From Flavobacterium inviolabile (GTDB taxonomy: Bacteria > Bacteroidota > Bacteroidia > Flavobacteriales > Flavobacteriaceae): DNA of 64,000 nt. The stretch's first letter is position 1. Every line of letters starts with the position of its first letter. Below, one piece after another: positions 41,842 through 50,452 of this stretch. The DNA is taken from NCBI RefSeq assembly GCF_013389455.1, contig NZ_CP058278.1, positions 992,001-1,056,000 of the forward strand, written 5' to 3'. The position numbers and the translations under genes are program-made. The notes under the pieces were generated by a model that was given only the letters and a program-made list of their open reading frames with translations, was not told the origin of the DNA and made no database searches.

Positions 41842-42028
41842 TATTTTTTTCTAATGGATCAGGAGCAAACCATCTACTAACTCTAGGGTCATACATCCTT
41901 TGCTCCAAAGTCATAACTATCACCTTCACCGCCTTTTAACTCGTTATCCATCTCCATTCCATTAAACCCGTAACGATATGATTCTGAGGCTTCATGATTA
42001 GGTACCCAGCATCCCAAACGGATAGGAA
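41842..42028 (-). repeat. Rhs core junction, copy E (inverted)
   Basis: Reverse complement of copy A with an extra G in the CTGGTACC stretch, a 4-base loss at the NRHE codons and an extra base in the FGAR stretch. It marks the right-hand end of the array. Confidence 0.85.
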
Positions 42029-42239
42029 TTATAGTAGTATAAAAATCTTATTAATAATAACTTACAGGTTTGTGTAAAATTTAAAAATTGCCTATTATGG
42101 TGAAAAACGACCCTTTTTTAACGCTGAAAAAGATACAGGCTTAGGGTTGAATTTAACTAAATTTTTTAAAAAAGAATCGTACAAAAAGGTTTTTTCTGGT
42201 TTTTGAAAAAGTACTATATTGCGACGATTAAAAAAATAA

Positions 42240-43022
42240 TTGAATCCCTTGAAAACAAAGACTTTATTTCGTTTTTTTTGCATATCCTTAGTAGTAATAT
42301 TCTTTTCTTTTACAGATCCGTATCTGATAAAGCGCGTTTCCGATGCGAACTTCCGCTATGAATTCTATGTAACGGATAAAAAAGTAAAACCCAAATCGGA
42401 AAAAACCTACTATTGGTTTAAAGGCGGAACCATACATAATGCACAAGGCGGTACAGCTGGTGAATTGCTGGATGATGCCTTTACTAAAATGTACCACAGC
42501 AACCAACTGGCAGAACAGGGGCAATTTGAAAAAGGACTAAAGATAGGTTTGTGGAAAACCTGGTATCCGAACGGAACATTGGAAACAACTCAATACTGGA
42601 GCAGTGGTCTGAAAACGGGAAACTTTTACCGCTATGATGATAAAGGAGTGCTGATTGAAAAAGGATATTATAAAAGCCATATCAAACACGGGGAGTGGAT
42701 TGACCATATCAAAAAAGATACTACCGTTTATAAAAACGGAAAAGTATTTGTGGCGCCTCCTAAGTTGACTAAAGAAGAAAAAGCAAAAGTAAAAGAAGAC
42801 GAAAAAGTAGCAAAAGCTGCTAAAAAAGCTCAGGAGAAACTGGACAAAGAGAAAAAAGCCCTTGAGAAAGAAAATAAGAAAAAGCAAAAAGAGCTGGACA
42901 AACAACAAAAGGCGAATCAGCCACAAAGAGTGAACCAGCCACAGGAACAAAAAGAAAGTTTCTTTAAAAGGCTGTTTAAGAAAAAAGAACCAAAAGAGAA
43001 CACGAATGGTAAAGGCGCATAG
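42240..43022 (+). CDS. YwqK/MORN-like repeat protein
   Basis: A 260-aa protein with an N-terminal hydrophobic segment (about residues 9-25). Residues 95-155 hold MORN/YwqK-type repeats (GLKIGLWKTWYPNGTLETT, GLKTGNFYRYDDKG, HGEWIDH), followed by a highly charged Lys/Glu coiled-coil tail ending FKRLFKKKE. The only nearby start is TTG at 42240. The 3' end overlaps the next gene by 17 bp, so it may be the first gene of the filament operon rather than part of the Rhs array. The first 30 bp abut the corrupted region, so the true start could lie upstream. Confidence 0.7.
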   Translation: MNPLKTKTLFRFFCISLVVIFFSFTDPYLIKRVSDANFRYEFYVTDKKVKPKSEKTYYWFKGGTIHNAQGGTAGELLDDAFTKMYHSNQLAEQGQFEKGLKIGLWKTWYPNGTLETTQYWSSGLKTGNFYRYDDKGVLIEKGYYKSHIKHGEWIDHIKKDTTVYKNGKVFVAPPKLTKEEKAKVKEDEKVAKAAKKAQEKLDKEKKALEKENKKKQKELDKQQKANQPQRVNQPQEQKESFFKRLFKKKEPKENTNGKGA

Positions 43023-44220
43023 TCTTTTATATGCGGTTTATATTTGCCTGATTGTATCCATAATCTGCGGCGCATTGCTGTATTTCTCCGGTTTGTACAA
43101 TCAGCTGAATTTGTATTACAATTTACAGGAGGAATTATACATTCATAACCAGTCGGTGGTGAATTATGCTTTGGGGAATAAACTGGCTGCAGAAGAATTT
43201 CCGGCAGACGAAGCCTCCGGAGTTCAGGGAAATTATGAAGTAAGACAATACGGATTACTGAATGTGCTGCTGGCAAAAACATCCCTAAGGAATGATACTG
43301 TTGTTTCGGCGCATATTGTAGGAAGTTATTCCAATGATAAAACAGCGATTCATTTGGCGAACCTTACCAAATCGCTTCGTTATTCGGGAACGGTCAGGCT
43401 GAATGGCGATAATAAATTACCGTCAACATTTATAGAAACGTCGTATCTCACGAACAAAGCAAGCCAGTTGACGGTTACCGGGAAAAATACTGTTTCGGAG
43501 ATCAAACTTCCGGAGATCAATGAAAACTTTAAGAAGATCTTTGAAGGAATCAAAACAGAAAAAGTAGCCTTATCCCAGTTTGAAAAAACAAAAGACTCCC
43601 TGTATTTCAATTCCTTTCTGAAAGAAACTAAGGAAATACTGTTAACGAATACGCTCCTGGCCAATGTTATATTCAAAGGGAATTTCGTACTTCGTTCGAA
43701 TGATTCGATAGTGATCAGGAAAAATACGGTTTTGGAAGATGTCATACTGATAGCCCCGAAAATAACTTTCGAGGAAGGATTTAAAGGAACGGTTCAGGCT
43801 TTTGCGACCAAAAGAATAGAGCTTCAGGAAAAAGTGAATCTGCAATACCCGTCTGTAGTTTGCGTGTATAACGACACGGAAGGGGAGAGTAAGCTCAAAA
43901 TAAAAAAGGAATGTAAAATAGAAGGCGCAATAGTCCTGTTTGGAAGCTCGATATTGACAATCAATAAAAACATTATGGAGCTTGATGAAAAAAGTTTCGT
44001 ACTGGGCGATATCTATTGTACCGGAAAACTGGACTTAAAAAGCGATGTACGCGGTTCGGTGTACACCAACTATTTTTTCTATAAAAACGGTTCTTCCGTC
44101 AATGATAATATGATTGTAGACATCGAAATAGATCCTTTAAAGCGGCCGGAGTACTTTATGGCGATTCCGTTATTTGAGGCTAAAAAAAACAATTATGGTG
44201 TTATTAAAAAAGTATTGTAA
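43006..44220 (+). CDS. Membrane-anchored beta-helix-like protein of the filament operon
   Basis: A 404-aa protein with one N-terminal membrane segment (about residues 8-30), then an extracytoplasmic domain. Residues 215-370 have repeating short strands (FKGNFVLRSNDSIVIRKNT, KKECKIEGAIVLFGSSI, LDLKSDVRGSVYTNYFF) like a bactofilin-type or other right-handed beta-helix. It resembles in placement the PilX-type or large accessory pseudopilin-linked proteins of type IV filament operons. It overlaps both neighbours. Not a recognised family; an accessory or tip component is an inference. Confidence 0.6.
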   Translation: MVKAHSLLYAVYICLIVSIICGALLYFSGLYNQLNLYYNLQEELYIHNQSVVNYALGNKLAAEEFPADEASGVQGNYEVRQYGLLNVLLAKTSLRNDTVVSAHIVGSYSNDKTAIHLANLTKSLRYSGTVRLNGDNKLPSTFIETSYLTNKASQLTVTGKNTVSEIKLPEINENFKKIFEGIKTEKVALSQFEKTKDSLYFNSFLKETKEILLTNTLLANVIFKGNFVLRSNDSIVIRKNTVLEDVILIAPKITFEEGFKGTVQAFATKRIELQEKVNLQYPSVVCVYNDTEGESKLKIKKECKIEGAIVLFGSSILTINKNIMELDEKSFVLGDIYCTGKLDLKSDVRGSVYTNYFFYKNGSSVNDNMIVDIEIDPLKRPEYFMAIPLFEAKKNNYGVIKKVL

Positions 44221-44542
44221 TATTCCGGCAAACTCCATTCTGGAATCCGTAATTGCGCTGACAATAATTTCGGTATGCCTGTATATTGCGATCACGGTTT
44301 ATGCCGCGGTATTTACACCGCGCACATCTGCCAGGTTTTACAATACCCAGAATAAAGTCAATGAAATGTTTTATCTGATGCAGCTGCAAGGAGATTCTCT
44401 GCAATATGATAGTGAAGATAAGAACCTTGAAATAGAGGAAGAAGTCGTTAACCCCGGAGTGAAGAAAATATTCATACAGTATAAAGACAGTACTAATTTC
44501 AAATTTGAAAAAAGTTTTTACATACAAAGCAGCGGTGAATAA
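44195..44542 (+). CDS. Minor pseudopilin (prepilin-like)
   Basis: A 115-aa protein from the ATG at 44195 (a TTG at 44174 would add 7 residues). The class III-like leader ends at PA, followed by NSILESVIALTIISVCLYI; Glu is at position 5 of the mature protein and a hydrophobic helix follows, the hallmark of type IV prepilins. The short C-terminal domain is unassigned. It overlaps the gene before and the gene after. Confidence 0.7.
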   Translation: MVLLKKYCNIPANSILESVIALTIISVCLYIAITVYAAVFTPRTSARFYNTQNKVNEMFYLMQLQGDSLQYDSEDKNLEIEEEVVNPGVKKIFIQYKDSTNFKFEKSFYIQSSGE

Positions 44543-45020
44543 AACACAATTACAGGCCTTTTCAATGATAGAGGCCATTGTGGGTATGGCCATTACAGCA
44601 ATTATCATGAGTCTGATATTTGTTGTTTTTTCTATTGTCACCGAAAGACTGCTGGATTTTAAAAACCAGAACCAGCCGGTAAACGATCTGAACCGCCTGA
44701 CGTATTCGGTTAATAAAGATATTTTCGAAAATGATAAAATGCAGATCCGGCAGGAAGAACTTGTTTTTACCGGATATTCGGGAGAACTGGTCAGATATAG
44801 CGTTCAGGAAGACTATGCTTTACGCACCAAAGGCGAGTTTGTTGACACGTTTAAAATTCAGATAAAAGAAATGGTTATGGATTCTGTCTTTAGTCGCTCG
44901 AAACGATTAGCCTTCCGGAAACTGAAAATGAAGCTGGAAGTCAGCGAAAAAGAAATGGGGCTGAATTTTTATAAGCAGATTTATGCTAACGAACTATTAC
45001 AAGCAATACAGGAGAAATGA
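44535..45020 (+). CDS. Minor pseudopilin, GspJ/PilW-like
   Basis: A prepilin of about 161 aa from a GTG at 44535; a TTG at 44505 adds 10 residues. The leader ends QLQA, followed by FSMIEAIVGMAITAIIMSLI, with the +5 Glu and helix of pseudopilins. The globular part (VFTGYSGELVRYSV) is like GspJ in length and layout. The end overlaps the gspF-like start as ATGA. Confidence 0.7.
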   Translation: MNKTQLQAFSMIEAIVGMAITAIIMSLIFVVFSIVTERLLDFKNQNQPVNDLNRLTYSVNKDIFENDKMQIRQEELVFTGYSGELVRYSVQEDYALRTKGEFVDTFKIQIKEMVMDSVFSRSKRLAFRKLKMKLEVSEKEMGLNFYKQIYANELLQAIQEK

Positions 45021-46138
45021 GTTTTGATTTAAGTACCTATAAAAAAGAAAAAACGGAGAAAAAGGATTTCAGGATCGAAACCGGTCAGCTCCAGTTCTCA
45101 AAAAAACTATCCGATAAAAAGAAAGAAGTTTTCTATCGGGAATTGGGTATGCTTTTAAAGTCCGGGGTAGATTTTAAAAAAGCACTGGAAATTCTGAGCA
45201 ACCAGTCCAGTAATAAGCTGGAAAAAGAAATCATTATCGAAATCAAGGATAAAGTAGTAGAAGGCAGGAGTATCTATGAATCCATGAGGGAAACCAAGCA
45301 ATTTTCGCCCTATGAATATTACAGTATCCAGATTGGGGAAGAAACCCGGAAACTGGAAGAGGTTTTAACCGAACTGCAAAAATACTTCAACCGGAAAATC
45401 CAGATGCGCAGGCAGATCGTTTCGGTATTGACCTATCCGGCGATTGTAATGTGTGTGACCATACTGGTATTGTATTTTATGCTGAATAAAGTCGTGCCGA
45501 TGTTTAGCTCCGTTTTCAAACAATTCGGAAGTGAGCTGCCTAAAAGCACGCAGATCATTCTTAAGATATCGAATCATTCCGGAACCATTTTTACAATAGT
45601 GGCGATTGTGATTGCGGGACTGGTGTTAATCCATGTCCTCCTGAAAGGTAAAAACAGCTACAGGGCTTTTACGACCAACATGATCTTAAGAATACCCTAT
45701 TTTGGAAGCCTGATCCGTAAAATATACATCTCCAGGTTCTGTCAGGCCATGAACCTGCTGATAACCTCAAAAACAACACTCATCAATGCGCTGTCGTTAA
45801 CCTCCAAAATGATCGGATTCTATCCGATTGAAATTGCGATTGAAGAAATCAAGGAGGATATTACCAGAGGGGTTTCGCTTAGTGACAGTTTAAAGAAACA
45901 CCATGTTTTTGAAAATAAAATGGTTTCCATGGTTGAAGTGGCCGAACAGGTTAATCAGCTGGATACCATGTTTGAACGACTGGCCGAACAGTATAATGAA
46001 GAGATCAGTCACCAGACAAAAATGATTGGAGTAATCCTGGAACCGATGATTATTATTGTAATTGGCGTCATCGTTGGGGTGATCATGGTATCGATGTATG
46101 CGCCGATGTTTGATTTAAGTAAAATAATAAATAATTAA
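45017..46138 (+). CDS. Inner-membrane platform protein GspF/PilC-like
   Basis: 373 aa with two GspF domains. The first cytoplasmic domain has REL-GMLLKSGVDFKKALEIL and QIGEETRKLEEVLTEL. Membrane helices lie at about 135-160 and 190-212, and a C-terminal one at about 340-365 (IIIVIGVIVGVIMVSMYAPM). The second domain shows SLSDSLKKHHVFENKMVSMV. This polytopic protein couples the GspE ATPase to pilin extraction. Length is slightly short versus about 400 for PilC. Confidence 0.9.
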   Translation: MSFDLSTYKKEKTEKKDFRIETGQLQFSKKLSDKKKEVFYRELGMLLKSGVDFKKALEILSNQSSNKLEKEIIIEIKDKVVEGRSIYESMRETKQFSPYEYYSIQIGEETRKLEEVLTELQKYFNRKIQMRRQIVSVLTYPAIVMCVTILVLYFMLNKVVPMFSSVFKQFGSELPKSTQIILKISNHSGTIFTIVAIVIAGLVLIHVLLKGKNSYRAFTTNMILRIPYFGSLIRKIYISRFCQAMNLLITSKTTLINALSLTSKMIGFYPIEIAIEEIKEDITRGVSLSDSLKKHHVFENKMVSMVEVAEQVNQLDTMFERLAEQYNEEISHQTKMIGVILEPMIIIVIGVIVGVIMVSMYAPMFDLSKIINN

Positions 46139-46159
46139 GAATCATCTCATTAATGTTTG

Positions 46160-46167
46160 TATTTTTG
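46160..46167 (+). promoter_or_regulatory. Internal promoter before the major pseudopilin gene
   Basis: TATTTTTG matches the Bacteroidota -7 box and sits in the only gap (72 bp) inside the operon. It would allow extra expression of the major pseudopilin from a start near 46174. No clear -33. Confidence 0.45.
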
Positions 46168-46210
46168 CCGCCGTTAATTAACACTTTTTAATAAATAAAA
46201 TAGTATAAAG

Positions 46211-46645
46211 ATGTTTGCTACCACAAAAAAATATCTTCAAAAAATAAAGAAAGCCGCTGTTAAAGCCTACTCCTTAACGGAGATTCTAATCGTTTTATGT
46301 ATCATCGGAATTTTATTACTGATGGTATTGCCCAACCAGACCTCGGTAATCAGCCAGGCTAAGGCAATTGAAGCGCAGGCAATGCTCAATCAGGTATATG
46401 GCTTGCAGAAAAGTTATTTCTACAGACACTCAAAATATTCCAACAGTTTGGAGGAATTGGGCTTCGAACAGGAAAAAACCGTTCAGGAAGGTGGACAGGC
46501 TGTTTACAAAGTTGAAATCATTGAAGCGTCAAACGATTCTTTTATGGCAAGAGCGACCTCGGTTTCCGATTTGGATGGCGACGGTAATTTCAATACATGG
46601 GAAATAGACAGTAAAAAAGTGCTCACAGAAGTGACAAAAGAATAA
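46211..46645 (+). CDS. Major pseudopilin, GspG/PilA-like
   Basis: 144 aa. A Lys-rich leader ends AVKA, then YSLTEILIVLCIIGILLLMV, the canonical prepilin methylation/cleavage region with Glu5. The alpha/beta body is followed by DLDGDGNFNTWEID near the C-terminus, which resembles the calcium-binding loop of GspG. It is the only gene of the set with its own likely promoter, as expected for the most abundant subunit. Confidence 0.85.
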   Translation: MFATTKKYLQKIKKAAVKAYSLTEILIVLCIIGILLLMVLPNQTSVISQAKAIEAQAMLNQVYGLQKSYFYRHSKYSNSLEELGFEQEKTVQEGGQAVYKVEIIEASNDSFMARATSVSDLDGDGNFNTWEIDSKKVLTEVTKE

Positions 46646-46646
46646 C

Positions 46647-47135
46647 GTGTATATGTTGCCGGGAGTATTACTATGCTTATTGCTGATGGTTTTTCAGGAC
46701 TGGAAAAACAGGACCATTCACGTGGCTTTACCGCTGCTGGTCTTTGTATTGTCTTTGCTGTTGATAAAACAGGAATATAGCAGCGTGTGGATGATAACGG
46801 CCTATAATGCCGGTTTCTTCCTGGTCACCTTTGTGATATTAATACTCTATATGAGCTGGAAGAACAAACAGTTTTTAAACCCGTTTGAACACTATTTCGG
46901 ACTTGGTGACCTGCTGTTCTATTTAGCGATAACACCCTTATTCCTGCTTAAAAACTATGTGGTCTATTTTATTTTTTCCATGCTGTTTTCCATAGTACTA
47001 CAATTGGGATTAAAGAAAGTCATGAAACACAGGACAATACCTTTGGCTGGCTTTGCATCCCTTTTGCTATTGATACTGATGGCAGGCGATCTATTTTTAA
47101 ATTTTTATAAAATCACATTGATACCCAGAATATGA
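46647..47135 (+). CDS. Prepilin peptidase (A24), minimal form without methylase domain
   Basis: 162 aa, all membrane helices. The two catalytic aspartates of A24 aspartyl peptidases are visible: Asp18 in VFQDWKNRTI and Asp88 in the GxGD motif GLGDLLF. The N-terminal zinc-binding/methyltransferase half of PilD/GspO is absent, so it resembles TadV/CpaA-size enzymes. Starts with GTG (46647) or ATG (46653), one base after the pilin stop, and overlaps the ATPase gene by 4 bp. It should cleave the three pseudopilins encoded just upstream. Confidence 0.82.
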   Translation: MYMLPGVLLCLLLMVFQDWKNRTIHVALPLLVFVLSLLLIKQEYSSVWMITAYNAGFFLVTFVILILYMSWKNKQFLNPFEHYFGLGDLLFYLAITPLFLLKNYVVYFIFSMLFSIVLQLGLKKVMKHRTIPLAGFASLLLLILMAGDLFLNFYKITLIPRI

Positions 47136-48535
47136 ATGATATAATGGTCAATCCGGATATACAGCATATTATTTCAAGTGATATGGCAAATCATTACAGG
47201 GTTTTACCAAAAACTGTAAATGAAAATACAATCGAATTATATATTGATGGTTCCCACAATCATCAGGACATAAAAGACGAACTGGAATTGTTATTGGGGA
47301 AACAGATTTCATTTGAAATTTCGGATGCTTCCGAAATCGAAAAAGCACTGTCCATTCATTACCGGAAAGAACGTCATACCAGTAGTAATAAATCCCTGAA
47401 TATTGAAAAAGGCGATTTCCTGGAAAACCTTTTAGAAGAAGCAAAATCCTTAAAAAGCAGTGATATTCATTTTGAGGTTTATGAAGAGTCGTCCCGTATT
47501 CGTTTCAGGATCGACGGTCAGCTTATCGAACGCTACAAGGTAGAAAAGGATAACTACCTGGAATTAGTGAATAAGATCAAGATCAAGTCCAAGCTGAACA
47601 TTACCGAAAAGCGATTGCCGCAGGACGGAAGGATTACCAATGAATCATTTGATATCAGGGTTTCCATATTGCCGACCTTATTTGGCGAGAAAATCGTAAT
47701 GCGTTTATTGGGTCAGGATGCCTCAAATATAGATCTGAACACGTTAGGACTGGAAAAAGAAGAACTGAGAAGTTATCTGGAAGCAGTAAAAAAACCAAAC
47801 GGGATCATCCTGATCAGCGGTCCTACAGGTTCCGGTAAAACCACTACGCTGTATGCCACATTGCGATTGCTCAATGATTCCAAAAGAAATATTGTAACGG
47901 TAGAAGACCCGATCGAGTATACCTTAAAAGGAATTAACCAGGTGCAGCTGAAAGAAGATATCGGACTGACATTTGCGTCGGCCTTAAAATCGTTCCTGCG
48001 TCAGGATCCCGATGTCATTATGCTCGGGGAGATTCGTGACTCCGAAACCGCATTAATGGCAATACGTGCCTCATTAACGGGACACCTTGTGTTGTCCACA
48101 ATACACACCAACTCTGCAATCGGGACAATTTCCAGACTTGTAGATATGGGAGTGCCGTCCTATCTGATTGCGGAAACGCTCAATCTTTCGGTAGCACAGC
48201 GGCTTGTTCGGAAACTTTGCAATGACTGCAAAAAAGAAGCCGTTTGTAATAAAGAAGATTTTCCGTCCCATTTCGAATTTCCGTATGAAATCGAAACCTA
48301 TTATAAACCGGTTGGCTGCAACAAATGCTATCATACCGGATACAGAAGCAGAAGAGCTATTTATGAAGTTTTAAATATTAACCATAGTGTTTCCGAATCG
48401 ATAAAAAACAATACCATAGCGCAGTTTTTGGGTAATGATGAAAAACACAAATCATTATCTGAAAAAGCCTTTGATATATTAGCCGAAGGAGAAACTTCAT
48501 TAGAAGAAATATATTCTATTTTAATTAACGCCTAA
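47132..48535 (+). CDS. Assembly ATPase GspE/PilB
   Basis: 467-aa cytoplasmic secretion ATPase. The N-terminal domain is short. Walker A is ISGPTGSGKTTT (Lys236); the Asp box TVEDPIEYTL, the Walker B region VIMLGEIRDSETA and the His box LVLSTIHTNSA are all intact. A four-Cys zinc element of GspE/PilB type follows (CNDC ... CNKC) near residues 366-400. It drives pseudopilin polymerisation. Overlaps the peptidase gene; the secretin gene starts 3 bp later. Confidence 0.93.
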   Translation: MNDIMVNPDIQHIISSDMANHYRVLPKTVNENTIELYIDGSHNHQDIKDELELLLGKQISFEISDASEIEKALSIHYRKERHTSSNKSLNIEKGDFLENLLEEAKSLKSSDIHFEVYEESSRIRFRIDGQLIERYKVEKDNYLELVNKIKIKSKLNITEKRLPQDGRITNESFDIRVSILPTLFGEKIVMRLLGQDASNIDLNTLGLEKEELRSYLEAVKKPNGIILISGPTGSGKTTTLYATLRLLNDSKRNIVTVEDPIEYTLKGINQVQLKEDIGLTFASALKSFLRQDPDVIMLGEIRDSETALMAIRASLTGHLVLSTIHTNSAIGTISRLVDMGVPSYLIAETLNLSVAQRLVRKLCNDCKKEAVCNKEDFPSHFEFPYEIETYYKPVGCNKCYHTGYRSRRAIYEVLNINHSVSESIKNNTIAQFLGNDEKHKSLSEKAFDILAEGETSLEEIYSILINA

Positions 48536-48538
48536 GAA

Positions 48539-50452
48539 ATGTTTAAAAAGACCGTTTTTTTAATTATAAGTTTATTAATCACAGGATTACTGTCGGCTCA
48601 GGATATTGAGCTGGAAAAGAAATTTGACGAATTAGCCAAACAGAAAAAAGGACTGAACGAAATCATAAAAATTGATGTTTCAGGCTTAACATTGCACGAC
48701 TTTATTCTCTCCATTGCCGAAGAACATCAGTTGAATGTCAGTGCCGAAAGTGATCTGACCCAATCGGTTGTAAACAACTTTTTCGATGTAACGGTAAAAG
48801 ACGTGTTCCTTTTCCTGGCGCAGAAATACGATCTGGAAGTTGGTTTTATGAGTAATATCATCACTTTCAAGAAAAGAAAAGAAGTGAAGATCATAGAGCG
48901 GAAACAGCCTAAACTGGTCGATGTCAGCTATAACCCTCAGAACGATTTCCTGTCGGTGAAATTGGAAAACGATTCACTGCCGTCTGTTGCGAAGGCGATT
49001 ATTGATAAATCCAGTAAAAACCTGATCCTGGCACCGGATGTTAAAGGCCTTAAGGTATCTTCCTATATCCTGAACCGCCCGTTCGACCAGGTAATTGAAA
49101 TGATGGCCAAGTCAAATGATTTATTGGCGACCAAAGATGAAAACGGTTTCTACTTTATTGAAAAAAATAAGGATGCGAATAGCGGTGCTGCCGGAAATAC
49201 TTATGGCGGTAGCGGTCAAAAAACCAAACAGCCCAAAGCATCGGTCGGTGCAGCCGGATATTATGAAGTTGACCTGAATAAAGCCGGATTTTTAACGGTA
49301 AAAGCCTATGTTGCCGATGTTTCCGATTTGATTACCGAAGCGGCAGAAAAACTGCATGTAAACTACTTCCTGTACAACAAGCCGGAAAATGAAAAAACAA
49401 GTTTGTCGGCAGACAATATCACGTTTGACGACCTGTTGGAACATGTTTTTAAAGGAAAGAAATACATTTACAGAAAACAGGAAAACCTGTATCTGATCGG
49501 AGAACACGCTACAGAAGGATTGCGCGCTACAGAACTGATCCCGCTCGAAAACCGTTCCATAGAATCCGTATTGCCGTCATTGCCGAAAACGTTCTCCGAA
49601 AAATTAGAGATTAAAGAATTTGTGGAATTAAACGGACTTATCGTTTCCGGTTCCAGAAGCGCTATAGAAGAGCTGAAAGTATACATGAAGCAAATTGATA
49701 AAGTGGTTCCTTTGGTTCAGATTGAAGTGATCATTGCACAGTATAATAAATCATACGACATACAATCCGGGATTAAAGCGGGGATAGACAGTAAAAATAT
49801 CGCGCAGACAGGCGGTACATTATACCCGTCGGCAGATATGACCGTTAACGGATCTTCCGTTAACAGCTTGATCAATGCTTTTAACGGATTCGGACTTTTT
49901 AAACTGGGGAAAGTAACACAGTCGTTTTATATGAACTTGAAATTACTGGAAAACAACTCCATTGTAAAAATTGAGTCCACACCTAAAATTGCAACAATCA
50001 GCGGACATGAAGCGAAATTGGCAATAGGGGAAACCAGCTATTATTTTGAACAAAACAACCGATTGCTGACCAATAGTATTGGAAACGATATTTTACAGTC
50101 CGGTACGTGGAAATCGACCGATGCAAACCTGAGTGTTTCGATCAAGCCGTTTGTGTCAACAGACGAAAATGTAACGCTGACAATATCTGTGGAAAAAAGT
50201 TCTTTCTTAGGTAGAGCGGGCGATACGGCACCTCCGGGTAAGGCAACGCAGAAATTTGAATCCTTGGTGCGAGTGAAAAACAACGAAATGATTTTGTTGG
50301 GAGGTCTGGACGAACTGAAAAAAGAAAACTCCGGTTCGGGTGTGCCGTTGCTTTCCCGTATTCCGATCCTGAAATGGTTTTTCAGCAGTAGAAAAAAAGG
50401 TAAGAACGATTCGAAGTTGCACATTTTTATTAAACCTACCATTATTTACTAA
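48539..50452 (+). CDS. Secretin-like outer-membrane channel GspD/PilQ
   Basis: 637 aa with a signal peptide ending LLSAQ. The N-terminal half has STN/N0-like and other ring-building domains (LHDFILSIAEEHQLNVSAES near 55). A Gly/Lys/Ala-rich linker lies at about 220-235. The C-terminal secretin domain (about 400-637) shows VPLVQIEVIIAQYNKS, ESTPKIATISGHEAKLAIG, VRVKNNEMILLGGL and VPLLSRIPILKWFF, standard GspD/PilQ signatures. It forms the exit pore. The stop overlaps the next ATG. Confidence 0.9.
   Translation: MFKKTVFLIISLLITGLLSAQDIELEKKFDELAKQKKGLNEIIKIDVSGLTLHDFILSIAEEHQLNVSAESDLTQSVVNNFFDVTVKDVFLFLAQKYDLEVGFMSNIITFKKRKEVKIIERKQPKLVDVSYNPQNDFLSVKLENDSLPSVAKAIIDKSSKNLILAPDVKGLKVSSYILNRPFDQVIEMMAKSNDLLATKDENGFYFIEKNKDANSGAAGNTYGGSGQKTKQPKASVGAAGYYEVDLNKAGFLTVKAYVADVSDLITEAAEKLHVNYFLYNKPENEKTSLSADNITFDDLLEHVFKGKKYIYRKQENLYLIGEHATEGLRATELIPLENRSIESVLPSLPKTFSEKLEIKEFVELNGLIVSGSRSAIEELKVYMKQIDKVVPLVQIEVIIAQYNKSYDIQSGIKAGIDSKNIAQTGGTLYPSADMTVNGSSVNSLINAFNGFGLFKLGKVTQSFYMNLKLLENNSIVKIESTPKIATISGHEAKLAIGETSYYFEQNNRLLTNSIGNDILQSGTWKSTDANLSVSIKPFVSTDENVTLTISVEKSSFLGRAGDTAPPGKATQKFESLVRVKNNEMILLGGLDELKKENSGSGVPLLSRIPILKWFFSSRKKGKNDSKLHIFIKPTIIY

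Larger units (their letters stand above)
31921..42028. other. Rhs tip array with 3-kb inverted arms around tyrosine recombinases
   Basis: Five copies of the Rhs core junction (about 180 bp, beginning TATCCGTTTGGGATGCTGG) occur at 31921 (+), 34801 (-), 36991 (+), 38995 (+) and 41842 (-). The segment 31921-34989 and the segment 38995-42028 resemble each other in inverted orientation: the tip after the first core matches the one before the last, and the second matches the fourth. The 4-kb centre holds a tyrosine recombinase, an opposing recombinase fragment and one further tip. Reading frames are broken throughout by indels and A/T runs up to 13 or more, unlike the flanks. See findings for the shufflon reading and the assembly-error reading. 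Confidence 0.7.

Noticed and set aside
31921..42028. Insertion sequence or composite transposon explanation for the inverted arms
   Set aside because: No transposase motif was found; the arms carry Rhs cores and tips, and the only recombinase is of the tyrosine type.
42537..42950. Minus-strand Phe/Leu-rich ORF of 137 codons
   Set aside because: Antisense of the Lys/Glu-rich coiled-coil tail of the MORN-repeat protein.
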